Shown: positions 43,872-51,782 of the stretch, one piece after another | Layout of the letters: each line of letters opens with the position of its first letter | Numbering within the stretch: position 1 is the first letter of the stretch | DNA from: Mycobacterium sp. GA-1199 | Lineage (GTDB): Bacteria; Actinomycetota; Actinomycetes; Mycobacteriales; Mycobacteriaceae | Assembly (NCBI RefSeq): GCF_001500045.1 | Contig: NZ_LQIX01000004.1 | Location: forward strand, 1 to 64,000 | Reading direction: 5' to 3' | DNA: 64,000 bases | Translations under genes and position numbers: made by a program | Notes under the pieces: model-generated | What the model was told of the DNA's origin: nothing | Database searches by the model: none | What the model saw: only the letters and a program-made list of their open reading frames with translations

Positions 43872-44107
43872 CGTTGGGCTGCAGCATATTCGGGCACAAC
43901 CCGACGTTTCGGGCCGACGGCCGCGTCATGCGGTGGAAGTGCGAGCGCTGTGGCGAGGCGCAGGGCGCCAAGGAATACGCCTCAGCCGAGGACGCGCGCA
44001 GATACGCCACAGCGTTCAACAAGCGCGACGCCGACGACCTCGGGAAGCGCGCACCGCTACTCGGCCTGCTGCCGTTGCGGCTGTGGCGGGCGCTGCGGCG
44101 GCGTTAG
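43868..44107 (+). CDS. Small zinc-ribbon-like protein (DUF1660-like)
   Basis: A 79-residue protein starting LGCSIFGHNPTF and containing WKCERCGEAQG: a Cys, a His and a CxxC pair that could bind one zinc ion, as in phage-type DUF1660 proteins. A basic C-terminus (LPLRLWRALRRR) follows. Its ATG overlaps the MFS stop (ATGA), so it is translated with the transporter. It converges on the cyclopropane synthase gene with overlapping stops (44104-44107). Function unknown. Confidence 0.7.
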   Translation: MTLGCSIFGHNPTFRADGRVMRWKCERCGEAQGAKEYASAEDARRYATAFNKRDADDLGKRAPLLGLLPLRLWRALRRR

Positions 44108-44991
44108 CTCTTGGTCAGCGTGAACTGGCAGACGTCGGTGTAGCCCTCACGGAACAGGTCCGCGCAGCCGGTCAGGTACTTCATGTACCGGTCGTAGACC
44201 TCTTCGGACTGGATGGCGATCGCCTCGTCTCTATGAGCCTCGAGCGCGGCGCTCCAGTGGTCCAGCGTGCGGGCGTAGTGCAACCGCAACGGCTGAACCA
44301 GGCCAACGTTGAAACCCGCTTGGGTCGCGTGCCTCTTCACCGCGACGGGCTGGGGCAGATCCCCGCCGGGGAAGATCTCGTCCATGATGAACTTGAAGAA
44401 CCGGAGCTTGGTCATGGTCAGCGGCAGGCCGCGCTCGGCGAACTCCTCATCGTCGGGCTTGACGATGGTGTGCAGCATCATCACGCCGTCGGCGGGCAAC
44501 GCGTCGTATGCCATCTTGAAGAACTCGGTGTAGCGGTCGCGGCCGAAGTGCTCGAACGCGCCGATCGACACGATGCGATCGACCGGTTCGTGGAACTGCT
44601 CCCACCCCTGCAGCAGAACTCGCTTGGTGCGCGGGCTGTCGATGCCGTCGAGCACCTTCTGCACATGGGCCTGCTGGTTCTTGCTCAGTGTCAGGCCCAC
44701 CACGTTGACGTCGTAGCGCTCCAGCGCCCGTTTGATCGTCGCGCCCCAGCCGCATCCGATGTCGAGCAGCGTCATCCCCGGCTGCAGGCCCAGCTTGCCC
44801 AGTGAGAGGTCGATCTTGGCGAGCTGGGCTTCCTCGAGCGTCATGTCGTCGCGCTCGAAGAAGGCGCAACTGTAGGTCTGCGTGGGATCCAGGAAGAGCC
44901 GGTAGAAGTCGTCGGACAGGTCGTAGTGCGACTGCACATCCTCGAAATGCGGCGTGAGGTCCTGGGCGGTGTCGGTGGTGTTTTCTGGCAC
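44104..44991 (-). CDS. Cyclopropane mycolic acid synthase (CmaA/MmaA/PcaA family)
   Basis: A 295-residue SAM-dependent methyltransferase. N-terminal VQSHYDLSDDFYRLFLDPTQTYSC matches the mycolic acid cyclopropane synthases; the SAM motif is LLDIGCGWGAT; the bicarbonate/active-site region includes GAFEHFGRDRY. These enzymes add methylene or methyl groups to meromycolate chains on AcpM, altering envelope properties. The GTG at 44991 with AGGGG upstream gives the usual family length, unlike the longer frame to 45222. Which paralog and position specificity cannot be told. Confidence 0.92.
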   Translation of the reverse strand: MPENTTDTAQDLTPHFEDVQSHYDLSDDFYRLFLDPTQTYSCAFFERDDMTLEEAQLAKIDLSLGKLGLQPGMTLLDIGCGWGATIKRALERYDVNVVGLTLSKNQQAHVQKVLDGIDSPRTKRVLLQGWEQFHEPVDRIVSIGAFEHFGRDRYTEFFKMAYDALPADGVMMLHTIVKPDDEEFAERGLPLTMTKLRFFKFIMDEIFPGGDLPQPVAVKRHATQAGFNVGLVQPLRLHYARTLDHWSAALEAHRDEAIAIQSEEVYDRYMKYLTGCADLFREGYTDVCQFTLTKS

Positions 44992-45270
44992 GGTCAGCCC
45001 CTGGAGTCGGATTGGGTCAGGTCGAAGCTCCGCACGGTTAGAGAGCCTCCCCCGTCGCAGGCAGTTTACGCACAGCACCTGGGTGTAGCCGTCATCACCC
45101 TGGTCAGGGACATGACCGCCACGGCAGCCGCTCAGCGCCGACGACGGCGGCCGCCCGTCTGCGGCATTGGGCACGCGTCGCAGATCACCGTGGCGCCGGG
45201 TGGCACGGCGCCATGCCCGCACTATCGTTGGACTTCAGACGGGCAACCTTCAAGAGAACGGAGACCGATC

Positions 45271-45480
45271 ATGAGCACACCTGACGGCCTCGCGTTCGGC
45301 GATGCCATTCCCGAAGCCGACGTGGCCGACCAGCGCACCCCGGTGGATCCCGACGACGCCGACACCTGGCAGGACGCCTCCACGATCACCCCCGAACGTA
45401 CGTGGGACGCCAACGAGGCGGATCTGGTCGATCAGGCGATCGAGGTGCCGATTCCGGACGACGACCTACCGTCGGAATAG
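45271..45480 (+). CDS. Small acidic protein of unknown function
   Basis: A 69-residue, strongly acidic protein without membrane segments (FGDAIPEADVADQRTPVDPD; C-terminus VPIPDDDLPSE). ATG 45271 has GAGAACGGAGACC upstream. Similar small acidic proteins are widespread in actinobacteria without known role; likely unstructured. It stands alone between the divergent cyclopropane synthase and a GerW-like gene. Confidence 0.6.
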   Translation: MSTPDGLAFGDAIPEADVADQRTPVDPDDADTWQDASTITPERTWDANEADLVDQAIEVPIPDDDLPSE

Positions 45481-45551
45481 CCCCACCGCGTAGCGCCCTT
45501 CGTCGAGGGGATCGGCTGTCACGCCCGCTTGCGGGTAGTAAGCATTACGCC

Positions 45552-45896
45552 ATGGACTTACGTGCGGAATTGCTCGACAGCCTCGATTTCGATCCCAACG
45601 CCTCGCGTGTCTTCGGCCAGCCCTACGAGACCACCGACGGCACCACCGTCATCCCCGTCGCGGCGGTCCGGGGCCGGGCAAGGCGCGGCGGTGAGCCGAA
45701 TGTCAGGGTGATGACCAGGCCGGCCGGTGTGTTCGTCATCAAGGACGGTGACGCCGTGTGGCGACCCGCGGTCGACGCGACCCGCATCGCGCTGGCCGGA
45801 ATCCTGGTCGGGCTGGTGACCTCAGCGCTGGCCGGGGTGGCGATGGTTCGACGGCCGCCCTGGCCCGACCTGTACGGCGACATCTCGTCACGGTGA
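45552..45896 (+). CDS. GerW (YtfJ)-like family protein
   Basis: A 114-residue protein. The N-terminal two thirds follow the GerW/YtfJ pattern: VFGQPYETTDGTTVIPVAAV, then the glycine-rich ARRGGEPN loop and VFVIKDGDAVWRP. A single TM helix follows (about 78-98, IALAGILVGLVTSALAGVAMV) with a short tail. GerW functions in spore germination in Bacillus, which cannot apply directly here, so its mycobacterial role is open. ATG 45552, without a clear ribosome-binding site. Confidence 0.72.
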   Translation: MDLRAELLDSLDFDPNASRVFGQPYETTDGTTVIPVAAVRGRARRGGEPNVRVMTRPAGVFVIKDGDAVWRPAVDATRIALAGILVGLVTSALAGVAMVRRPPWPDLYGDISSR

Positions 45897-45997
45897 GGAG
45901 GTGGGCGCCGCCATCGTGCTTACCAGTGCGTTCACGGTGCATTCGGTCGACAGGGCGCTAGGGTTCTCGAAAACGCTTGCCAGAGAGCGAGGAAACG

Positions 45998-46462
45998 GTG
46001 GACGGTGCGGTGACGGTGTCGATGGCGGCGCCGGCGGAGCGGATCTGGGACTTGATCGCCGATGTGCGGAACACCGGCAAGTTCTCCCCCGAAGTCATGG
46101 AGGCCGAGTGGCTCGGCGGCGCCACCGGACCTGCGTTGGGTGCGCGGTTCCGCGGTCACGTCAAGCGCAACGAGATCGGACCCGTGTACTGGACGACATG
46201 CGAGGTGACCGCCTGCGAGCCCAACCGGGAATTCGGCTTCGCGGTGCTCATCGGGGACAAACCGGTGAACAACTGGCATTACCGGCTCACCCCCGTCGAC
46301 GGCGGTACCGAGGTGACCGAGTCCTTCCGGCTCAACGACTCGCTGCTGATGAAGGTGTTCTCGGTGTTGGGAGGACAGCTCCGGCGCCGGCGCAACATCC
46401 GCGACATGCGCAAGACGCTCGAGCGCATCAAGGCAGTGGTCGAAGCGCCTGAGGGCGGCTGA
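45998..46462 (+). CDS. SRPBCC (polyketide cyclase/dehydrase-like) family protein
   Basis: A 154-residue single SRPBCC domain: VTVSMAAPAERIWDLIADVRNTGKFSPE at the start, WRL-type strands GARFRGHVKRNEIGPVYW, and a C-terminal helix RNIRDMRKTLERIKAVVE. Such proteins bind hydrophobic ligands in a deep cavity. GTG 45998 is chosen over the TTG at 45977 because GCGAGG precedes it at proper distance. It is followed by an NTF2-like gene and CYP124 on the same strand. Ligand unknown. Confidence 0.8.
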   Translation: MDGAVTVSMAAPAERIWDLIADVRNTGKFSPEVMEAEWLGGATGPALGARFRGHVKRNEIGPVYWTTCEVTACEPNREFGFAVLIGDKPVNNWHYRLTPVDGGTEVTESFRLNDSLLMKVFSVLGGQLRRRRNIRDMRKTLERIKAVVEAPEGG

Positions 46463-46558
46463 AAGCGTCTGTCCGCCAACGATCGTGAATCCGCCCCGGC
46501 GGGGCCGCCACCTTTGGTAGAACGGTGCCAGTTGCGCGGCGATGCCGAGGAGCCTGCG

Positions 46559-47062
46559 ATGGGTCAATGGTCACGTGAGGAGATCGACGAGGCGTTTCGC
46601 GCCTATCAGGACGCGGTCGTCGACATCGGTAGGACGTGGAACTGGTCGAGCTATGCCGATCACTTCACCGAGGACGCGACCTATGTCGAGCACGCGCTGG
46701 GCGACATGTCCGGCCGAGAGGCCATCCGCGACTGGATCGTCTCGACGATGAACACATTCCCCGGCAGCGAGATGCCCTTCTATCCGGTCGAGTGGTATTC
46801 GATCGACGTCGACAAGGGCTGGGTGATCAACCGCAACGTCAACACGATGAAGGATCCAGGCGACGGCAGCGTGCACGGCGCACCGGTGATCACGGTGCTC
46901 AGGTACGCCGGTGACGGGAAGTGGAGCTACGAGGAGGACGCCTACAACCCGATGAACTTCCTGGTGATGGTGCAGGGCTACGTCCAGCGCTGTCATGAGC
47001 TCGGCACACTCTCCGACGATGCCCGCGTGTTCGCCGAGAACATGAACTGGCAGATGCCGTAG
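46559..47062 (+). CDS. NTF2/SnoaL-like protein upstream of CYP124
   Basis: A 167-residue NTF2-like protein: helix REEIDEAFRAYQDAVVDIGR, then DWSxYxxxFTEDATYVEHALG-type motif (seen as WSSYADHFTEDATYVEHALG) and GREAIRDWIVSTM. It is longer than a minimal domain because of a C-terminal helical extension. ATG 46559 has GAGGAGCC upstream. It ends 62 bases before CYP124 and shares its strand, so a role in the same lipid-oxidation context is possible but not shown. Confidence 0.8.
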   Translation: MGQWSREEIDEAFRAYQDAVVDIGRTWNWSSYADHFTEDATYVEHALGDMSGREAIRDWIVSTMNTFPGSEMPFYPVEWYSIDVDKGWVINRNVNTMKDPGDGSVHGAPVITVLRYAGDGKWSYEEDAYNPMNFLVMVQGYVQRCHELGTLSDDARVFAENMNWQMP

Positions 47063-47111
47063 GCCAATTGGCGACTGCGCCCGAATCGCCCTCCCGGCGC
47101 GGATATCGGCC

Positions 47112-47117
47112 TACCCT
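47112..47117 (+). promoter_or_regulatory. Leaderless -10 element for CYP124
   Basis: TACCCT, 7 bases, then the GTG at 47125. It supports an independent, leaderless transcript and the chosen start. Confidence 0.55.
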
Positions 47118-47124
47118 CGGACGG

Positions 47125-48435
47125 GTGGACACCGCTACGCCGCCCGCCTTCGGTGCGCACCTGGTCAGGGAGAACGGCGCCCCTCCGCCCGAGGTGCCGC
47201 TGTCCGAGGTGGACCTGGGCTCGTGGAACTTCTGGGTCAAGCCCGACGACTTCCGCGACGGCGCCTTCGCCACGCTGCGCCGCGAGGCGCCCGTCTCGTT
47301 TCACGCTCCGCTGGAGACCCCCGGTGTGCAGGAAGGTCCCGGCCATTGGGCGATCACCAAGTTCGACGACGTCTGGTATGCCAGCAGGCATCCGCATATC
47401 TTCAGCTCGAGTCCGAGCATCACCATCAACGATGCGAACCCGGAACTGTCGGAGTATTTCGGCTCGATGATCGTGACCGACGATCCGCGGCATCTTCGCC
47501 TGCGCAACATCGTCAGTCGTGCCTTCACGCCGAGGGTGGTGGCGCGCACCGAGGCCTCGGTCAGAGACCGTGCCCGGCGCCTCGTCGAAGGAATGATCGC
47601 CGAACATCCCGACGGCCACGGCGAGGTCGTCGCGGAGTTGGCCGGGCCGCTGCCCCTGCAGGTGATCTGCGACATGATGGGCATCCCGGAGGCCGACCAC
47701 CAGCAGATCTTCCACTGGACCAACGTGATCCTGGGCTTCGGGGACAAAGACATCGCTCAGGACTATGAGGAGTTCGTCAAGGTCGCGATGGACATCGGCG
47801 CCTACGCGACCGCTCATGCCGAGGATCGTCGTGCGCGTCCCCAGGAGGACCTGACGACCGCGCTGGTGGAGGCCGAGGTCGACGGAGAGCGATTGACGTC
47901 GGCCGAGATCGCATCGTTCTTCATCCTGTTGGTGGTGGCCGGCAACGAGACCACCCGCAACGCGATCAGCCACGGCGTGCTGGCGCTCACCCGCTACCCG
48001 CGCGAGCGCGAGCGCTGGTGGGCGGACTACGAGGCCGTCGCCCCCACCGCGGTCGAGGAGATCGTCCGGTGGGCGTTCCCGGTGAACTACATGCGCCGCA
48101 CCCTGACCGAGGACTGTGAACTCAGCGGTGTCACGATGTCTGCGGGCGACAAGGCCACGCTGTGGTACTGCTCGGCGAACCGCGACGAGGACAAGTTCGC
48201 CGACCCGTGGACGTTCGACGTGACGCGCAACCCCAATCCGCACGCCGGATTCGGCGGTGGTGGCGCCCATTTCTGCCTGGGCGCCAACCTCGCCCGGCGC
48301 GAGATCAGCGTCGTCTTCGAGGAGCTGCACCGGCAGATACCCGATATCGCCGCCACCGAGGAACCGGCGAGGTTACTGTCGCCGTTCATTCACGGGATCA
48401 AACGCTTACCGGTGTCCTGGACGCCGCCTCGATGA
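47125..48435 (+). CDS. cyp124: Cytochrome P450 CYP124 family
   Basis: A 436-residue P450: I-helix VVAGNETTRNA, ExxR in EIVRWAFP, heme loop GFGGGGAHFCLGANLAR. The stretches ITINDANPELSEYFGSMIV, LPLQVICDMMGIPEADH and FIHGIKRLPVSW track M. tuberculosis CYP124A1, an omega-hydroxylase of methyl-branched fatty acids, isoprenoids and cholesterol-type side chains. GTG 47125 follows a TACCCT -10 element; the TTG at 47068 is less likely. It lies 15 kb from CYP125 in this window, and no KstR-type site is visible upstream. Confidence 0.92.
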   Translation: MDTATPPAFGAHLVRENGAPPPEVPLSEVDLGSWNFWVKPDDFRDGAFATLRREAPVSFHAPLETPGVQEGPGHWAITKFDDVWYASRHPHIFSSSPSITINDANPELSEYFGSMIVTDDPRHLRLRNIVSRAFTPRVVARTEASVRDRARRLVEGMIAEHPDGHGEVVAELAGPLPLQVICDMMGIPEADHQQIFHWTNVILGFGDKDIAQDYEEFVKVAMDIGAYATAHAEDRRARPQEDLTTALVEAEVDGERLTSAEIASFFILLVVAGNETTRNAISHGVLALTRYPRERERWWADYEAVAPTAVEEIVRWAFPVNYMRRTLTEDCELSGVTMSAGDKATLWYCSANRDEDKFADPWTFDVTRNPNPHAGFGGGGAHFCLGANLARREISVVFEELHRQIPDIAATEEPARLLSPFIHGIKRLPVSWTPPR

Positions 48436-48517
48436 GCTCGTCGCGGCGGCGACACGTTTCGAGACCTGGTTGGCCGATCGCCTGTGTCGTCAGCTGCGCC
48501 ATGGGTAACCAACGGTC

Positions 48518-49618
48518 ATGCAACCCGATCACTTTCGTACCCTGCTGACCTCGAACGGCCCCTACGCCTCGGTGTACTTCGACGACTCCCACAACACCGC
48601 CGACGCGGCGGCCCAGATGGACCTGAAGTGGCGCGCGTTGCGTGAGCAACTCGAGGAGCAGGGCGCCGACCCGGCGGTGACCGAGAGCATCGAGCAGGCC
48701 ATCACGGACGCGACGCCCCCGGTCGGGCCCAGCGGTCGCGCGGTCGTGGCCAGCGCCGACGGTGTCCTGGTCAACGAACAGCTCATTCGGCCCATCGAGC
48801 CCGTCGTCCGGGTCTCGGCGCTGCCCTACATCGTCCCGGTCGTCGAGCACGGCCTCGACCGCCCGACGTACGCCGTCGTGATCGTGGACTACGAGGGTGG
48901 CGACATCACGCTGTACCGCGAGGGCACCGCGGTATCGGACACCGTCGACGGTGACGCCTACCCGGTGCACAAAGCATCTGGCGCGGACACACCGGGTTAC
49001 GGCGACCCGCAACGCACCAGCGACGAAGCGCGTCAACAAAACATCCGGGCCGTCGCCAACCAGCTGACGACGCTGGTCGACGACGCCAAACCCGAAGTCG
49101 TATTCGTCGTCGGTGAGGTGCAGTCTCGCACCGACCTGGCCGCGCAACTACCCGAGCGGGTCGCTTCGCTGTTGGTCGACGTGGCTGTGGGGGCGCGGCA
49201 GAGCGGTTTCGACGACGCCGACCTGCAGCACGAGATCGATCAGGAGTTCCAGCGTCGCCGCGTCGCCGCGATCGACGATGCCGCACAACGCTTGACCGCC
49301 GAGCTCGGACGCGGTGAGGGCATGGCGACCGAGGGACTCGACGGTGTGACGGCGGCGTTGCGGGCCGGCGCGGTCGAAACCCTGATCATCGGTGACGTCG
49401 GAGACGCGACCGTCGTCGCCGGCGATGACCTGACCACGGTCGCGCCGAACGCCAACGTGTTGTCCGAGCTCGGCACGGCACCGAGCCAGACACTGCGGGC
49501 CGACGAGGCGCTGCCGATGGCGGCGATCAACACCGGAGCCGCGTTGATCCGCACCGACGAACGCATCGATCCGGCCGACGGCGTCGCCGCGATCTTGCGG
49601 TACGCCTTGCCCCGCTGA
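48518..49618 (+). CDS. baeRF / Rv2629-like protein (eRF1-Vms1 type)
   Basis: A 366-residue protein closely following M. tuberculosis Rv2629 (GPYASVYFDDSHNT, VNEQLIRPIEP, YPVHKASGAD, VVFVVGEVQSRTDLAAQLPERV, GVTAALRAGAVETLIIGDVG). This family is related to eukaryotic eRF1/Vms1 and is linked to ribosome-associated release or quality control; a GxxQ-type catalytic loop is not obvious here. In M. tuberculosis Rv2629 belongs to the hypoxia-linked DosR regulon, but I see no DosR palindrome upstream of this copy. Family call firm, function inferred. Confidence 0.87.
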   Translation: MQPDHFRTLLTSNGPYASVYFDDSHNTADAAAQMDLKWRALREQLEEQGADPAVTESIEQAITDATPPVGPSGRAVVASADGVLVNEQLIRPIEPVVRVSALPYIVPVVEHGLDRPTYAVVIVDYEGGDITLYREGTAVSDTVDGDAYPVHKASGADTPGYGDPQRTSDEARQQNIRAVANQLTTLVDDAKPEVVFVVGEVQSRTDLAAQLPERVASLLVDVAVGARQSGFDDADLQHEIDQEFQRRRVAAIDDAAQRLTAELGRGEGMATEGLDGVTAALRAGAVETLIIGDVGDATVVAGDDLTTVAPNANVLSELGTAPSQTLRADEALPMAAINTGAALIRTDERIDPADGVAAILRYALPR

Positions 49619-49630
49619 CGCCAGCGAGGC

Positions 49631-50329
49631 TCAGCGGGCGCCGACGATGTTGGCCAGCGCGGCGATCGGCGTGTCGTCGAGATGCTGGCAGAGCTCGAGC
49701 GCGTGCCCGAAAACCCGCTGCGCTCCGGCCTTTTCGAGCTCACCACGGGAGACTCCCCCGCTGAGCACACCGATGCTGTCGACGCCCGCGCGTTTACAGG
49801 CTTCGACATCCCAAACGGTGTCGCCGACGAAAACGGCGTGCGAGGCCGTCACCCCCGCGCGCTCGAGAGCGACCTCGACGATGTCGGGCTCGGGTTTGGC
49901 GGTGTCCACATCCTCCGATGAGGTCACCGCGAACACCAGGTGGTCGCTGTCGAGCACCTCGCGCAGCATTGACAGCTCCTCTTCGGGGGCCGAGGTCGCC
50001 AGCACGACGCGGATGTCGAGTTTGTGCACCGCTTCGAGCAGACCGCGCGCGCCCGGCAGCCGCCTCAGGTGCGGCGCCAACTCCTTGTAGTAGCGCGAGT
50101 GCAGGTCTTTGGCCTGGCTACGCGCCTCCGCGTCGGCATCGGCTGCCAGAGTGTTGACCAGCGTCGTGCCATCCATCCCGATGGAGCGGTGGATGCGCCA
50201 GGCCTCCACGGGGTGACCGGCCTCCTCGAACGCCCGATACCAGGCATGCACATGCAGATAGTTCGAGTCGACCAGGGTGCCGTCGATATCGAAAAGGACG
50301 GCCGAGATGGTCTTGGCTTGGCCGGTCAC
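49631..50329 (-). CDS. HAD-superfamily hydrolase (phosphoglycolate phosphatase-like)
   Basis: A 232-residue HAD hydrolase with cap domain type I. Motif I VLFDIDGTLVDSN; motif II ATSAPEEE; motif III Lys in DTAKPEPDIVEVAL; motif IV VGDTVWDVEACKRAG. It would dephosphorylate a small metabolite such as phosphoglycolate or a sugar phosphate. The GTG at 50329 overlaps the upstream gene's stop (GTGA), so translation is coupled to the membrane coiled-coil protein. The much longer frame reading upstream is a shadow of that gene. Confidence 0.87.
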   Translation of the reverse strand: MTGQAKTISAVLFDIDGTLVDSNYLHVHAWYRAFEEAGHPVEAWRIHRSIGMDGTTLVNTLAADADAEARSQAKDLHSRYYKELAPHLRRLPGARGLLEAVHKLDIRVVLATSAPEEELSMLREVLDSDHLVFAVTSSEDVDTAKPEPDIVEVALERAGVTASHAVFVGDTVWDVEACKRAGVDSIGVLSGGVSRGELEKAGAQRVFGHALELCQHLDDTPIAALANIVGAR

Positions 50330-50784
50330 GACCGGTGGTGCTGCTCGGGGGCCCGTTTGGCGTCGGGACGCGCGGTGAGATCGTCTCGCACACCGTCGGT
50401 CTTGGTGGTCGACGGATCGGCGGCGGAGTCGGACGCGCGGGTGTTCGGGTCCAGGGCATCGGCGCGAGCGCGCTGCTCGTCGAGTTCGTCGCGCTTGGTG
50501 TTGACCGCGTTGCGGTGCGTCTGGGCGGCATCCTGTAGCCGGGCCGCCTCGGCGGCCTTCGCCTCCGCCTCGGCCTGGGCGGCGCGGGCGCGTGCCTCGG
50601 TTTCCTGCGCGACGGTCTCGCGCTTCTGGAGATGATGCGACTTCTCGTCGACCTCTGTGCGGAGCCGCTCGGCCTCCATACGGCGGCGCTTGTTGCGCGC
50701 GTTGCGCGCCAGGACCGCCACCAGCACGATCGCGGCGATCAGAGCGATTGCGACGATGATCCACACGATGGCGTTGTTATCCAT
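50326..50784 (-). CDS. Membrane-anchored coiled-coil protein
   Basis: A 152-residue protein: one N-terminal TM helix (about 5-25, IVWIIVAIALIAAIVLVAVLA), a basic stop-transfer (RNARNKRRR), a long Ala/Glu/Arg-rich coiled coil (about 35-110) and a polar disordered tail. The N-out/C-in orientation is expected from the charges. ATG 50784 has AAAGGAG upstream. Coupled to the HAD phosphatase by a GTGA overlap. No family function known. Confidence 0.75.
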   Translation of the reverse strand: MDNNAIVWIIVAIALIAAIVLVAVLARNARNKRRRMEAERLRTEVDEKSHHLQKRETVAQETEARARAAQAEAEAKAAEAARLQDAAQTHRNAVNTKRDELDEQRARADALDPNTRASDSAADPSTTKTDGVRDDLTARPDAKRAPEQHHRS

Positions 50785-51051
50785 GTCGGCTCCTTTGGTC
50801 TGTCGAGCCGGCTCGTTGACGAACCCGCTAATTCTGCGTGTGCCCGGGCGGCAGCTCACCTAAACGGCGGCGCGTCAGACAACCCGTTGGCGGTCGGGAC
50901 ACGGTGGGCGCCCGGTTCTTCGACTGTGGCTTGGAAGCGGCCGTCGAGCAGCTCAGTTCGACCCCGTCGGCGCACTGCGACTACCTGTCGAGTGAGTGAA
51001 AGCGCCGCAGCGGAGCGGGATTTCAGGCCGCGGCGGCGTTGTCGCGTGACG

Positions 51052-51450
51052 CTAGAGAGTCGCGGTCAACGGTCCGGACGGTTCGCAGACCGGCTCCGGC
51101 GGATTGCCCGACGTCGAGCAGCCCCGGCCGGTCGCCACATATGTCGCTCCCGGTTGATACGGCGAGTAGTACGCCCGCGCCGTCAACAAGCCGTTGTTCT
51201 GCACGCAATTCTCCGGACCCGCGTTGCCCTGAAGTTCGACGCAGGCGATCGACTGATACGGGGTGCCGCCGTCACAGGCGGACGGCGACATCGTCACCGC
51301 CACCATGTCTGTCCCCGCCACGTGGACGACATGCGGGGCGGAGAGGGTGAAGGAGCAGGGTGGATCGCCCGGATCGGCGCCAGCCGTCGCGGTGACCGAC
51401 GCACAGCTCACGGCGACCGCGAAACCCGCGACCATCAGCGACCTGATCAT
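51052..51450 (-). CDS. Secreted Cys-containing protein of unknown function
   Basis: A 132-residue exported protein. Signal peptide IRSLMVAGFAVAVSCASVTATAGADP with a cleavage region near residue 27. The mature protein is about 105 residues, Gly/Pro-rich, with several Cys (PPCSFTL, SACDGG, SIACVELQ, ENCVQNN, GRGCSTS, PVCEPSG) that could form three disulfides. Related in style to other small mycobacterial exported beta-proteins. Alone, with unassigned sequence on both sides. Confidence 0.72.
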   Translation of the reverse strand: MIRSLMVAGFAVAVSCASVTATAGADPGDPPCSFTLSAPHVVHVAGTDMVAVTMSPSACDGGTPYQSIACVELQGNAGPENCVQNNGLLTARAYYSPYQPGATYVATGRGCSTSGNPPEPVCEPSGPLTATL

Positions 51451-51782
51451 TCCCGGATCGTAGGTCAAGGTGCCACCTTCGCGCGGCCCTTCTCGCCGCG
51501 CACCCCCTCTATTCGCGAGCAGCGTGCGGGTCTGCACACGACGCGCCGCGATCTGGCCGCACTTTGCGCACCGTCGGCGGTCAATGAGTGTGCGAGTCTG
51601 CATCAAAGGAGTCAGCTCCGAACGGGTCAACGCACGCAGCCTGCCCTCTACTGCGGAGTTTGCGCACGATCGCCGGCCGACGAGGGTGCGAAAACGGCTG
51701 ACTTTCGGCGGTGTGTCGTGCGCAGACGCGCACGGTCGCGGGGGCTTGGGCGACGTCGGGGGCTTGGGCGACGTCGCGGGGC
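51451..51782. repeat. Intergenic region with inverted and dispersed repeats
   Basis: 332 bases with no supported gene. CGTGCGGGTCTGCACACGAC (51523-51542) recurs inverted within 51713-51740 (18 of 20 matching), and a looser copy lies near 51590 (GTGCGAGTCTGCAT). The unit at 51713-51740 has a second, 26-of-28 identical copy at 59234-59261. The rest is GC-rich without recognisable coding. Confidence 0.55.

Noticed and set aside
46993-48330. A 445-codon minus-strand frame opposite CYP124
   Set aside because: Shadow of the P450, which has complete I-helix, ExxR and heme motifs.
48436-48517. DosR box upstream of the Rv2629-like gene
   Set aside because: No 20-bp GGGACT-type palindrome is present in the gap.
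50330-50764. N-terminal extension of the HAD phosphatase reading through the upstream gene
   Set aside because: The extension is an off-frame reading of the coiled-coil gene; the GTGA overlap at 50326-50329 is a better start.
50785-51051. Short + strand frame starting with GTG near 50908
   Set aside because: Only about 30 codons, no ribosome-binding site or -10 element and no recognisable sequence.
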